Made by a program: the position numbers and the translations under genes
Shown: positions 31,029 to 37,912 of the stretch, piece by piece
How the letters are laid out: each line of letters begins with the position of its first letter
Position numbering within the stretch: position 1 is the first letter of the stretch
NCBI RefSeq assembly: GCF_009831415.1
Contig: NZ_CP043727.1
Span: 1,116,001 to 1,180,000 of the forward strand
Length of the DNA: 64,000 nt
Reading direction: 5' to 3'
Origin: Yersinia canariae
GTDB taxonomy: Bacteria > Pseudomonadota > Gammaproteobacteria > Enterobacterales > Enterobacteriaceae
Notes under the pieces: generated by a model
Told to the model about the DNA's origin: nothing
Database searches by the model: none
What the model saw: only the letters and a program-made list of their open reading frames with translations

Positions 31029-31268
31029 TTAACAATCAGTCTGAATATCAGGCTTGGGCTGAGTAGGAGCACGGGAGTAGAAATTGGCCTGTGCTGGCGT
31101 ACTCGGCGTATTGCCCGACATCACTTGCACCACGCCGTTTAGCTGGCTGCGGTACTTGGGTAAAGCAAGGCCGGGTTGTTGCTGTGCAATCTGAAACGCC
31201 TCAGCGATGTATTGCACGTCGCCCTCATTCAGAGTGAAAAATTGCTCGCCGATTTTTAGGGTGATCAT
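31029..31268 (-). CDS. Small satellite protein, unknown function
   Basis: 79 residues. The N-terminal half MITLKIGEQFFTLNEGDVQYIAEAFQIAQQ looks like a short folded domain, and the rest is proline/glutamine-rich. It overlaps alpA by 4 bases and is probably translated with it. Small genes at this place are common in P4-like prophages; I do not recognise a function. Confidence 0.65.
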   Translation of the reverse strand: MITLKIGEQFFTLNEGDVQYIAEAFQIAQQQPGLALPKYRSQLNGVVQVMSGNTPSTPAQANFYSRAPTQPKPDIQTDC

Positions 31269-31522
31269 GCTGATACCCCCTGACGGTTAGCAATACGCTC
31301 TGCCATCCAGCCCTCAATCTCAGAGGCCAGCCATGCGACGTTCTTACCGCCGAGGGAAATCTGTGCGGGGAAGTGATCACGGCTAATCAATTCATAGATA
31401 GTCGAGCGGGATAAAGCGGTGGTGTTAATCACTTCCGGCAGACGCATAAAGCGGTCACGCGGGTAGTGTGTTGCCATTGGGGGCGGTGCATTGGATAAAG
31501 CCTGTTGTGTCATTGCAAGCAT
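31265..31522 (-). CDS. AlpA/Vis-family DNA-binding regulator
   Basis: 85-residue MerR-like/AlpA transcription factor. The helix-turn-helix RFMRLPEVINTTALSRSTIYELISRDHFP and the wing FPAQISLGGKNVAWLASEIEGWMAERI are clear. In P4 and CP4-57 such proteins act as excisionase or as activator of integrase and excision. It begins the leftward cluster, facing away from the late operon. Two ATGs (residues 1 and 4) are possible starts. Confidence 0.88.
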   Translation of the reverse strand: MLAMTQQALSNAPPPMATHYPRDRFMRLPEVINTTALSRSTIYELISRDHFPAQISLGGKNVAWLASEIEGWMAERIANRQGVSA

Positions 31523-31680
31523 GTAAAGCTACCTTGTTATTGTCCGGCCATATACCGCCGGGTTTGCTGGGATTCAGTTGGGTAGCCCCCTATTGTGAGA
31601 ATATTTTTACCTGATGCAACAAGCCATTGTTGTGTGATTCACCACTACGAATACGTGTAAAAATGACTGTATTTGCCGTT

Positions 31681-31710
31681 CCGGGTGTATGTGGGTGTAT
31701 TCGGGTATAT
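31681..31710. repeat. Three 10-base tandem repeats
   Basis: Units cCGGGTGTAT, gTGGGTGTAT and tCGGGTATAT follow each other exactly one helical turn apart, 160 bases upstream of alpA. Phased repeats like this often bind a cooperative regulator; AlpA itself is a candidate. Confidence 0.6.
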
Positions 31711-31873
31711 GTGTGAAAAGGGTGTTTTTTCATACTGAGGCATTAGCGATAAAAAGAATTAAAAGGCATTGATTGATATTAAAATGCTCTAAAAAGAGTG
31801 AGGGTACTTGAACACAATAGTGAGGGTTTTGCCTGCTTTTTAAGCTAGCCAGAGAAAAGGCTCTTTTTAACCC

Positions 31874-31976
31874 AGTGAACAGTAGTGAACACTTGGTGAA
31901 TAGTTTTAAATGAACTGCTCACCCTTTTATTTATTGATTATTAATACTTTTTTCTTAAAGTGAAGAGTAGTGAACA
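31874..31976. other. Origin of replication, P4 ori-like iterons
   Basis: Six close copies of the octamer [A/G]GTGAACA: 31874, 31884, 31895 (GGTGAATA), 31916 (inverted, TGCTCACC), 31959 (AGTGAAGA) and 31969. Several are spaced 10 or 11 bases apart. This type of iteron is bound by P4 alpha. With the crr-like cluster 4.6 kb away it reproduces the P4 ori/crr pair. Confidence 0.7.
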
Positions 31977-32032
31977 GTTTTGATAGAACTATTATTTTTA
32001 TGGCCTTGTTTAGGCTGATATAGAGCATGTGT

Positions 32033-32050
32033 TGTATGGGAAATGGTACA
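32033..32050 (+). promoter_or_regulatory. Ogr/Delta-dependent late promoter box
   Basis: TGT-ATGGGAAATGGT-ACA fits the P2/P4 late-activator site TGT-N12-ACA, and the outer bases extend the dyad to GTTGT/ACAAC. P2/P4 late promoters carry this box about 55 bases before the start of transcription. That would put the start near 32097, in front of the late operon. Confidence 0.7.
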
Positions 32051-32124
32051 ACGAGCATTGATTGAGACGTTGTGTGAGAGCTTGCAAAATGACTCCACCT
32101 TGACTGAGACGGAGTTATAACTAG

Positions 32125-32826
32125 ATGAGCCAAACAACCCCACACCCAGTTACACCCGCCCTTGAAAGTTTTAAAGCGGCAAAAGCGCAACACCTGAAAA
32201 ATGAAAAAACCTACGAAGAAATTATTGCCTCCATTACCCGCAGTCAGCAAAAGCAGCGCGACGCCGAAAACCAGAGTCAACAGGCTGACGGCACTTGGAG
32301 AAAATTGTTTCGCAGCCTGCGCGGTGAAATGACCGAGGAACTGCAAACCGAACATATCCGCCGGATTTCACAGCGGGAGCTGGCACAGGAATTCGGGCAC
32401 CTGATTGAAGAGTTGGAGTTGGATAAGAGTCAAGTCCTGCTGGAACTGTGCGCGTCAGCAAAACCTTATAAAGATGCCCATCGGGAAGCTCTAATGGCTT
32501 ACGCTAAAGAGGAAATGATAGCTGCGTTGAATACCTTGTCACCAGAACTCATGCGAGCGGTAAAAATTAAAATGGTCGTTAACGAGATTTACGGTAATGA
32601 ATCACCAGAGCGTATGCTGGGTCTACTCATTACTGCCGCCACTGCCGTCGCCACCCTGTATCCCTTAAACATGGCAAAAGAGACCATTCTGGCTGAACTG
32701 ACCATAGAGCGGCCACAACCGGGTTACGTGGATTCTGATTTGAACAATAGTCCGATAACACGAACACGGCTAACTGAAGCAATTAAGGCAAAAAGGAAGA
32801 AACTCAATCCAACTGGGGAGCAATAA
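32125..32826 (+). CDS. P4-like late operon protein (Psu/gp3-like position)
   Basis: 233 residues, largely helical and charged, for example GTWRKLFRSLRGEMTEEL and RISQRELAQEFGHLIEELEL. Related proteins in P4-like prophages are annotated as polarity-suppression or glycoprotein-3-like; I do not see clear similarity to P4 Psu or Sid and leave the exact identity open. It is the first gene behind the Ogr/Delta box and is followed after 2 bases by the zinc-finger activator. A role in capturing helper capsids is possible from position. Confidence 0.75.
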   Translation: MSQTTPHPVTPALESFKAAKAQHLKNEKTYEEIIASITRSQQKQRDAENQSQQADGTWRKLFRSLRGEMTEELQTEHIRRISQRELAQEFGHLIEELELDKSQVLLELCASAKPYKDAHREALMAYAKEEMIAALNTLSPELMRAVKIKMVVNEIYGNESPERMLGLLITAATAVATLYPLNMAKETILAELTIERPQPGYVDSDLNNSPITRTRLTEAIKAKRKKLNPTGEQ

Positions 32827-32828
32827 TT

Positions 32829-33074
32829 ATGATGCGTTGTCCGGTATGTAAACATGCATCTCATACGCGCTCTAGTCGATATTTATCAGAGCAGACAAAA
32901 GAGGCCTATTATCAGTGCCAAAATATAGAATGTTCTTGCACCTTTAAATCGGTTGAGAGTGTTGACAGAATTATTACTCGACCTCCGATTAAAGAACCTG
33001 AAGTAATACCAACGGTTATTCTACCAGAGCGGAAAATATTAAATCGCTACGGCTCTAACGCGCGAATTCATTAA
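32829..33074 (+). CDS. Ogr/Delta-type zinc-finger late activator
   Basis: 81-residue transcription activator of the Ogr/Delta family. Four cysteines bind zinc in the family pattern: CPVC at residues 4-7, then C at about 28 and C-x4-C in YYQCQNIECSC. P4 Delta is a fused double domain of 166 residues, whereas this protein has one domain like P2 Ogr. It would turn on its own operon through the TGT-N12-ACA box and may also act on helper late promoters. It starts 2 bases after the gene before. Confidence 0.88.
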   Translation: MMRCPVCKHASHTRSSRYLSEQTKEAYYQCQNIECSCTFKSVESVDRIITRPPIKEPEVIPTVILPERKILNRYGSNARIH

Positions 33075-33085
33075 TAAATCTACCT

Positions 33086-33114
33086 CGCCTGTAATCTCTC
33101 AAGGCGGGTTTTTT
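33086..33114 (+). terminator. Terminator of the late operon
   Basis: CGCCT / AGGCG stem with a 10-base loop and TTTTTT after it, 12 bases beyond the zinc-finger gene stop. Confidence 0.7.
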
Positions 33115-33273
33115 CTCCGACTATCACCACTTCGCTCTTGCCGTTTAAGGGCTTTTTCTCTGGCTAGCCTGCCAAAAAGAGCACTGCATGCATATAGTGC
33201 ATGATTTTGCATGCAACGCCCCGGCATCAAAACACCTGAAACACCGCGCCACAAGGGCTTGTAGACTCTCTAT

Positions 33274-33296
33274 GTCATGCATGAAAAGTGCATGAC
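33274..33296. repeat. Inverted repeat near cos
   Basis: Perfect 8-base arms GTCATGCA / TGCATGAC around a 7-base loop. Further TGCATG and ATGCA words cluster at 33184-33217. The group precedes the cos-like sequence. Confidence 0.6.
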
Positions 33297-33302
33297 AAAG
33301 TC

Positions 33303-33335
33303 AGCGCGCGTAGGCGGGGGACCATTGCGCGCTGG
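33303..33335. other. cos-like packaging site
   Basis: The stretch TAGGCGGGGG followed by TTGCGCGCTG resembles the P2/P4 cohesive-end region, in which GGCGGGG is followed by a TGCGCGCTG segment. It sits between the late operon and the cargo gene, as cos does in P4-like elements. The comparison rests on memory of the P2 cos sequence, so alignment is needed. Confidence 0.5.
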
Positions 33336-33357
33336 ACATGGCTATATCATTTGGCAA

Positions 33358-36087
33358 CTAAACCTGATGAGTTTCGCTAGAAGCAAAACCTTTTTTGGTT
33401 TTAGTAAATTTAATGGCCAATTTTCTTCCTTTCTTAAATTCAGTCCATTTACTTTTATTTATATTTATACAGCTATCAATATGGATTAGAAATTCTTCTC
33501 CATCATTTTTCTTAGCAAAAACAAAACCTTTATCAATTGTTAGATCATTATAAATCTCAACAATTATATATCCGTTTCTTTCCCATGTTTTCAACTCGAA
33601 GTCAATTTGATTTTCAGCATCTGTAAAATCCATCCATTTTTTCTCTTTGAATGGATTGTTAGGTGTTTTATACATCATAAATGTACGTATTATTTTAATT
33701 ACATCCTTACTTTTCATGTTAAATGATTTAGAGTATTTTGTCATTTCAGATAGATTTTTTTCAGCGAATAAAATCATGTCATTAATGAATTCTTGTGGAT
33801 AAAAAACACCTTCGGTAATTATATTTTCAACTAAATATATAGCTTTTATACCTTCATCAGCTAGGCGCTCATTTAGCTCATAATTATTAAATATAAATTC
33901 AGTTATGTAAATTATTTCTCTCAAATGAGTTATTACATTACCTAGATCTATCTTGTATGTATTTTCTATGCTTCTTTTTAAAGCAGCAACTCTAAAGTAA
34001 CTAACTTCTTGTATATGATTAGACTTTTTCCAATCATTTGTATATTCGATTACATCACTATACTCTTTTCCATATAAATGAACTCCAAGATACTCTTTTG
34101 TTATTGTCGCTGAAAAAATACTTCCTGATTTATCTGGATCATCAAATCCTTCATTTATTAATTCTTGTGCAGTATTCTGAGCTTCAATAAAGTCACCCCA
34201 ATCTTTAAAGAAATAAACAAGGGTTAATTTATTTAAAGGATTTTCCTCCTCAAGTTTAATTGCCGATTTGATGGTGCTTATAGCTGTTGGATAATCCCCC
34301 AGTGCAGCGAGTAACCTTGAGTATGTCCTTAAAAAAATAGCTTCCTTGTTATAGATTTGTTGCAATGTTCTAAATTTCTCATAGCTTAATATTATTTTAT
34401 CTCTGTTTGGATTCTTTGGAACTAAGATTCTGTTTGTTTCATTTATTAAAATCTGTAGTGATTCAGGGCAGCTATGAGGTATGTACCTATAATCAAATTT
34501 ATGGATTTCTTTATCTGTCTGGAATTTTTGTAAATGTAATAAAGATTGTCTCTGTTTTCTTTCTTTTTCGGCTAATTGAGAACGTGCTGCTGTATTCCTA
34601 GGATTCAGCATCAGAAGCTCTTTGACTGATTCACTAAGCGAAAATAGATCCTCTCCATTTGATGAGCTAGATCGAGAAATCAGAGATGTATTAGCTAGCT
34701 CTTTTATTGCTCTGGCACTCAAATCTTGGTCCATTTCTAGAAAATGCGATAAATAGTTTCGGGAAACACTTCCACTAATAAATAGGCATTCAAGAATAAG
34801 TACAGCTTCGTCAGATAGTGTTTCTATTAAATTATTATAAGAGAATGCAGCTATGTCTTTCTTTGCTTTCTCGATTGAATCTGGTACTGGAACCCCTGAA
34901 TGGACTGCGTCAATAGTTAATCGTATTGCCAAAGGGTTATAATGTGAGAATTTTGCTATTTTTACTAGTTCTTGATGAGTTATATTCATCATCCCTTTTT
35001 TATCAGAGTAAGACCGAGCTAAATGTTCTGCTCCTGATGACTGAAGTTCTTTTAATATGATAGGGTAAGCTCCGTCAACCATTACTCGGCTGGTAACCAT
35101 TACTTTAAAATTACTTGGCAAGCTATATTGGAATCTAATAAATTCCTCTGGTCCGTCACGTAATAGAGTTTCTAGATTATCTATACATAGGAGAATATTA
35201 CTACTATTTTGCTTTTCTATCGTATTTTCGAATAAACTGTCAATTCCATCATCAGATAAGTTACTCTCAGGTTCAAGAAAGTATAAAATCTCTTTCTTTA
35301 TTTCAATGATGGAATCTACATTTTCAAGTTCTTTGATACCATCAACAGTTAAGTGATGTTTCTTTAGTGTTACATAACAAATACGACCAAACTCATTTCG
35401 AGCATCAGGGGATAAGCTTAATTCTTTTAAAAAGTCTAATGCTAAAGCTGTTTTACCAACTCCGCCGGGCGCAACTATTGCAATGAAATTAATTCTTTTG
35501 TTATTTATGGCTTTTAATACTTCTTTTTTCTCGTTTTTTCGACCTATTAACGATGTTATATCATGATCAAATTTTTCTGGGAGATTATTTTCAATCTCCC
35601 AGCTAACTTGTTTTAACCATTCTTCTGGCGGTTCTTTCAGTTGGCCACTCAAAGCGGCATAAAATGACTCTTGCACTAGGTTAAGTTGCAGAGCTTCAAT
35701 CATCGGGTGAGATGCGATTGCAGCAGCACAGTACCAATAATGGTCATGGAAGGTTCTGCTCGGATGACTTATTTGGTTTCTAATAAAGAATAAGTTGATC
35801 TTAATGCAAAAATCTTTTAGCTCATTTAGTTTTTCATAATCACTAGAACCTTTTGATATTATTAATGCATAATTAAATATATCACTTATATAACTAGCTT
35901 CAATTAGAGCTGAAGTGTTATTTATTACACCTCTGCCTTTTTCTATCTCCTCTGCCGATCTAGCATCAAAATGCTCTTGGAGTAAATCTACATTTCTACT
36001 ACCATTATCTCTTTTTATATAAGAGCCTAAGCTTTTCTCTAATGCATAAACTATCATACTTGTTTTAGTATCAAGAAATGTAGACAT
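33358..36087 (-). CDS. STAND NTPase with HEPN-like motif and cold-shock-like C-terminus; candidate anti-phage protein
   Basis: A 909-residue protein that I do not recognise as a named system. Residues 1-170: helical region with an Rx4H motif, R103-N-Q-I-S-H108, as in HEPN ribonucleases. Residues about 180-400: P-loop core with Walker A APGGVGKT (206-213), Walker B ILLCIDN (298-304), VMVTSR (329-334) and NPLAIRL (384-390), an NB-ARC/NACHT-like arrangement. Residues about 410-500: winged-helix-like part. Residues 500-810: helical, probably TPR-like. Residues 850-909: cold-shock/OB-like (KGFVFAKKNDGEEFLIHID, FKKGRKLAIKF). It is far more AT-rich than the other satellite genes, starts 20 bases after the int stop, and occupies the known P4 cargo site. 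Function is inferred: STAND proteins with effector domains often abort phage infection. Confidence 0.85.
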   Translation of the reverse strand: MSTFLDTKTSMIVYALEKSLGSYIKRDNGSRNVDLLQEHFDARSAEEIEKGRGVINNTSALIEASYISDIFNYALIISKGSSDYEKLNELKDFCIKINLFFIRNQISHPSRTFHDHYWYCAAAIASHPMIEALQLNLVQESFYAALSGQLKEPPEEWLKQVSWEIENNLPEKFDHDITSLIGRKNEKKEVLKAINNKRINFIAIVAPGGVGKTALALDFLKELSLSPDARNEFGRICYVTLKKHHLTVDGIKELENVDSIIEIKKEILYFLEPESNLSDDGIDSLFENTIEKQNSSNILLCIDNLETLLRDGPEEFIRFQYSLPSNFKVMVTSRVMVDGAYPIILKELQSSGAEHLARSYSDKKGMMNITHQELVKIAKFSHYNPLAIRLTIDAVHSGVPVPDSIEKAKKDIAAFSYNNLIETLSDEAVLILECLFISGSVSRNYLSHFLEMDQDLSARAIKELANTSLISRSSSSNGEDLFSLSESVKELLMLNPRNTAARSQLAEKERKQRQSLLHLQKFQTDKEIHKFDYRYIPHSCPESLQILINETNRILVPKNPNRDKIILSYEKFRTLQQIYNKEAIFLRTYSRLLAALGDYPTAISTIKSAIKLEEENPLNKLTLVYFFKDWGDFIEAQNTAQELINEGFDDPDKSGSIFSATITKEYLGVHLYGKEYSDVIEYTNDWKKSNHIQEVSYFRVAALKRSIENTYKIDLGNVITHLREIIYITEFIFNNYELNERLADEGIKAIYLVENIITEGVFYPQEFINDMILFAEKNLSEMTKYSKSFNMKSKDVIKIIRTFMMYKTPNNPFKEKKWMDFTDAENQIDFELKTWERNGYIIVEIYNDLTIDKGFVFAKKNDGEEFLIHIDSCININKSKWTEFKKGRKLAIKFTKTKKGFASSETHQV

Positions 36088-36107
36088 TATCTAAACTCTC
36101 CTGTTCA

Positions 36108-37307
36108 TTAAGTCGCTTGATTTCTGTAAACATACGTTCCCCACCATTCCATGAGCTCACGTCTATGTAGTAGGTAAGTCGAACGATTATATGCTCTTCT
36201 AACCTCATTTTTATCACTGTGAGCAAGTGCTGCCTCAATTATATCAGCATTAAATCCAGCCTCATTCATAGCAGTACTAGCGATAGAACGTAAACCATGA
36301 GCGACCAGTTTGCCGCCATAGCCGATACGTTTTAATGCAGCGTTGGCTGTTTGGCTGTTCATCGGTTTCTTTGGGTCATTTCGACTGGGAAAAGCATGCT
36401 TACGATTTCCGCTTATAGGTTGCATTATTTCAAGAATATATAATGCCTGATCTGAAAGGGGAACTATGTGATCTCGTTTAGCTTTCATGCGTTCGGCAGG
36501 GATACACCATTCTCTTTTATCGATATCAATCTCTGACCATGCTGTCGCTGATGCCTCAGCTGGGCGTATTAGTGTCAATAATTGCCACTCAAGTAGGCAG
36601 CGGGTTGGTATCGAGAGATTGCTCATTGAAATAGTACGCATTAACTTGGGGAGTTCTTCTGGCCTTATGGTGGGCATATGCTGCTTTTTAGGCCTTTCAA
36701 ACGCATTACCAATGCCTGATGCTGGGTTGGCATCAATCAAACCTACATTGACCGCATAAATCATTATCTCGTTTATACGTTGCACCAATCGCCTGACCGT
36801 CTCTAATGCCCCACGTGCTTTGATTGGCTCTAATACCTGAATTAGTGTACGTGCTTTGAGTTCTTGGACGGGAATATTTTCGATGCTGGGTAAGATGTCT
36901 TTTTCGATAGAACGCCAAATATCTTTCGCATGGGCTGCGCTAACGTGGCTTTCTTTCAACTCGAACCATTTGCGGGCGACATTCACAAAAATACTTTCCT
37001 CCGCTATCTGGAGCTTTTCAGCTTCTTCACCAGCCCTTGCTTGGGGATCTGTTCCTCGGACTAACATCGCTAGTTTCTCTGCGCGTATCTCTCTGGCATC
37101 AGCAAGGGATAGAGCAGGGTAAGCGCCGAGGCTGATCATAGTGCGTTTACTACTGTTAGGAAGCTGATAGCGGAAACGCCAAATTTTCTTGCCAGTGGTT
37201 TTGACTAACAAAAATAAGCCATCACCATCATGGAGAGTTAGGTCTTTATCTATGGCTTTTGCTTTTTGTACTTCGGTGTGGGTGAGGGGGCGTGTAGTCC
37301 GCGCCAT
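36108..37307 (-). CDS. int: P4-type tyrosine integrase (ssrA-specific)
   Basis: 399-residue integrase of the P4/CP4-57 type. The N-terminal arm-binding domain (LTHTEVQKAKAIDKDLTLHDGDGLFLLVK) is followed by the core domain and the catalytic residues Arg (LLTLIRPAEASAT), His-x2-Arg (VAHGLRSIASTA), His (AALAHSDKNEVRRAY) and Tyr in the YNRSTYL region. It lies beside ssrA, whose 3' end is the usual target of this group. Four copies of TTGGTATAC lie directly before its start, so it may regulate itself. The cargo gene follows in the same direction. Confidence 0.95.
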   Translation of the reverse strand: MARTTRPLTHTEVQKAKAIDKDLTLHDGDGLFLLVKTTGKKIWRFRYQLPNSSKRTMISLGAYPALSLADAREIRAEKLAMLVRGTDPQARAGEEAEKLQIAEESIFVNVARKWFELKESHVSAAHAKDIWRSIEKDILPSIENIPVQELKARTLIQVLEPIKARGALETVRRLVQRINEIMIYAVNVGLIDANPASGIGNAFERPKKQHMPTIRPEELPKLMRTISMSNLSIPTRCLLEWQLLTLIRPAEASATAWSEIDIDKREWCIPAERMKAKRDHIVPLSDQALYILEIMQPISGNRKHAFPSRNDPKKPMNSQTANAALKRIGYGGKLVAHGLRSIASTAMNEAGFNADIIEAALAHSDKNEVRRAYNRSTYLLHRRELMEWWGTYVYRNQAT

Positions 37308-37327
37308 GCAAGGTTCTTCCCTGTAAT

Positions 37328-37378
37328 TGGTATACGTTTATTGGTATACATCTTAGCGTATACCAATTCGTATACCAA
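37328..37378. repeat. Integrase arm-type repeats upstream of int
   Basis: Four copies of TTGGTATAC arranged as two direct copies (37328, 37341) and two inverted copies (37358, 37370). Two more copies lie at the other end of the satellite (27048, one mismatch; 27060). They overlap the int promoter region. Presence at both ends fits integrase arm-binding sites. Confidence 0.65.
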
Positions 37379-37421
37379 TAGACGCTGGTTTCAGGTGGAT
37401 ATCCTCGGACTACTACAGATA

Positions 37422-37458
37422 CAAAAAAGCCCGCAAACCTAGGTGGCGTGCGGGCTTT
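37422..37458 (-). terminator. ssrA terminator
   Basis: On the minus strand the stem AAAGCCCGCA / TGCGGGCTTT is followed by a T-run, about 45 bases after the tmRNA 3' end. Confidence 0.85.
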
Positions 37459-37501
37459 CCGTACTTCTCCGGACTTATCTGGTAATACCCGGATCATTAT
37501 T

Positions 37502-37864
37502 TGGTGGAGCTGGGGGGATTTGAACCCCCGTCCGAAATTACTACACCGTCGGCACTACATGCTTAGTCCAATCATTACATTCGCCGGCCAGCTGCGGATG
37601 GACACGCCACTGACAAACTATCCTGATTAGTTTTAATGCTTCCACCCCAGGCAAGGTTTCCACACGAGCTCTTTTAGGTTTGACCTCTCTTGATCCCCGT
37701 CCTAAGAGCGGAGGCTAGGGAGAGAGGGCTCTAAGCAGGGTATTAAGCTGCTAGTGCGTAGTTTTCGTCGTTTGCGACTATTTTTTTGCGGTTTTTTACG
37801 AGGCCTCCGCACCTCGGCATGCACCTTGGGTTTCGCGAATCCCGTCGAATCCAGAATCAGCCCC
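37502..37864 (-). ncRNA. ssrA: tmRNA (ssrA)
   Basis: 363 bases, as in E. coli. On the minus strand it begins GGGGCTGATTCTGGATTCG and ends in CCAGCTCCACCA, forming the tRNA-Ala-like part. The tag reading frame encodes ANDENYALAA followed by TAA (around 37741-37773). It rescues stalled ribosomes together with SmpB, whose gene is just upstream. The 3' end is the satellite attachment site and has been kept intact. Confidence 0.98.
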
Positions 37865-37912
37865 AAAGAACTTCATCAGTATAACAGAACTATGTCCTGC
37901 TAAGCCAGTGAC

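Larger units (their letters stand above)
31523..32124. other. Divergent control and origin region of the satellite
   Basis: About 600 AT-rich bases between alpA and the late operon. It holds three 10-base repeats (31681-31710), the ori-like iterons (31874-31976) and the Ogr/Delta box (32033-32050). No gene is seen. Confidence 0.75.
26971..37501. mobile_element. P4-like phage satellite integrated at ssrA
   Basis: An approximately 10.5-kb P4-type satellite, with int adjacent to the tmRNA 3' end, alpha primase-helicase (777 residues), AlpA-type regulator, C4-like RNA, late operon with an Ogr/Delta-type activator, iterons, cos-like site and one large cargo gene. No capsid or tail genes are present, as expected for an element that depends on a P2-like helper. 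The right end is the ssrA 3' end. The left end is set at a diverged copy of the same sequence and is less certain. Confidence 0.85.

Noticed and set aside
30671..31072. Long N-terminal extension of the Icd-like ORF
   Set aside because: The extension reads through the promoter, antisense target and C4-like RNA. A well-placed GGAGG supports the short 63-residue start.
33277..33489. 70-codon plus-strand ORF near cos
   Set aside because: It overlaps the cos-like site and the end of the STAND gene and looks spurious.
37328..37378. CRISPR-like array near int
   Set aside because: The repeats are 9 bases and in both orientations, with no regular spacers; integrase arm sites fit better. No CRISPR array was seen anywhere in the window.
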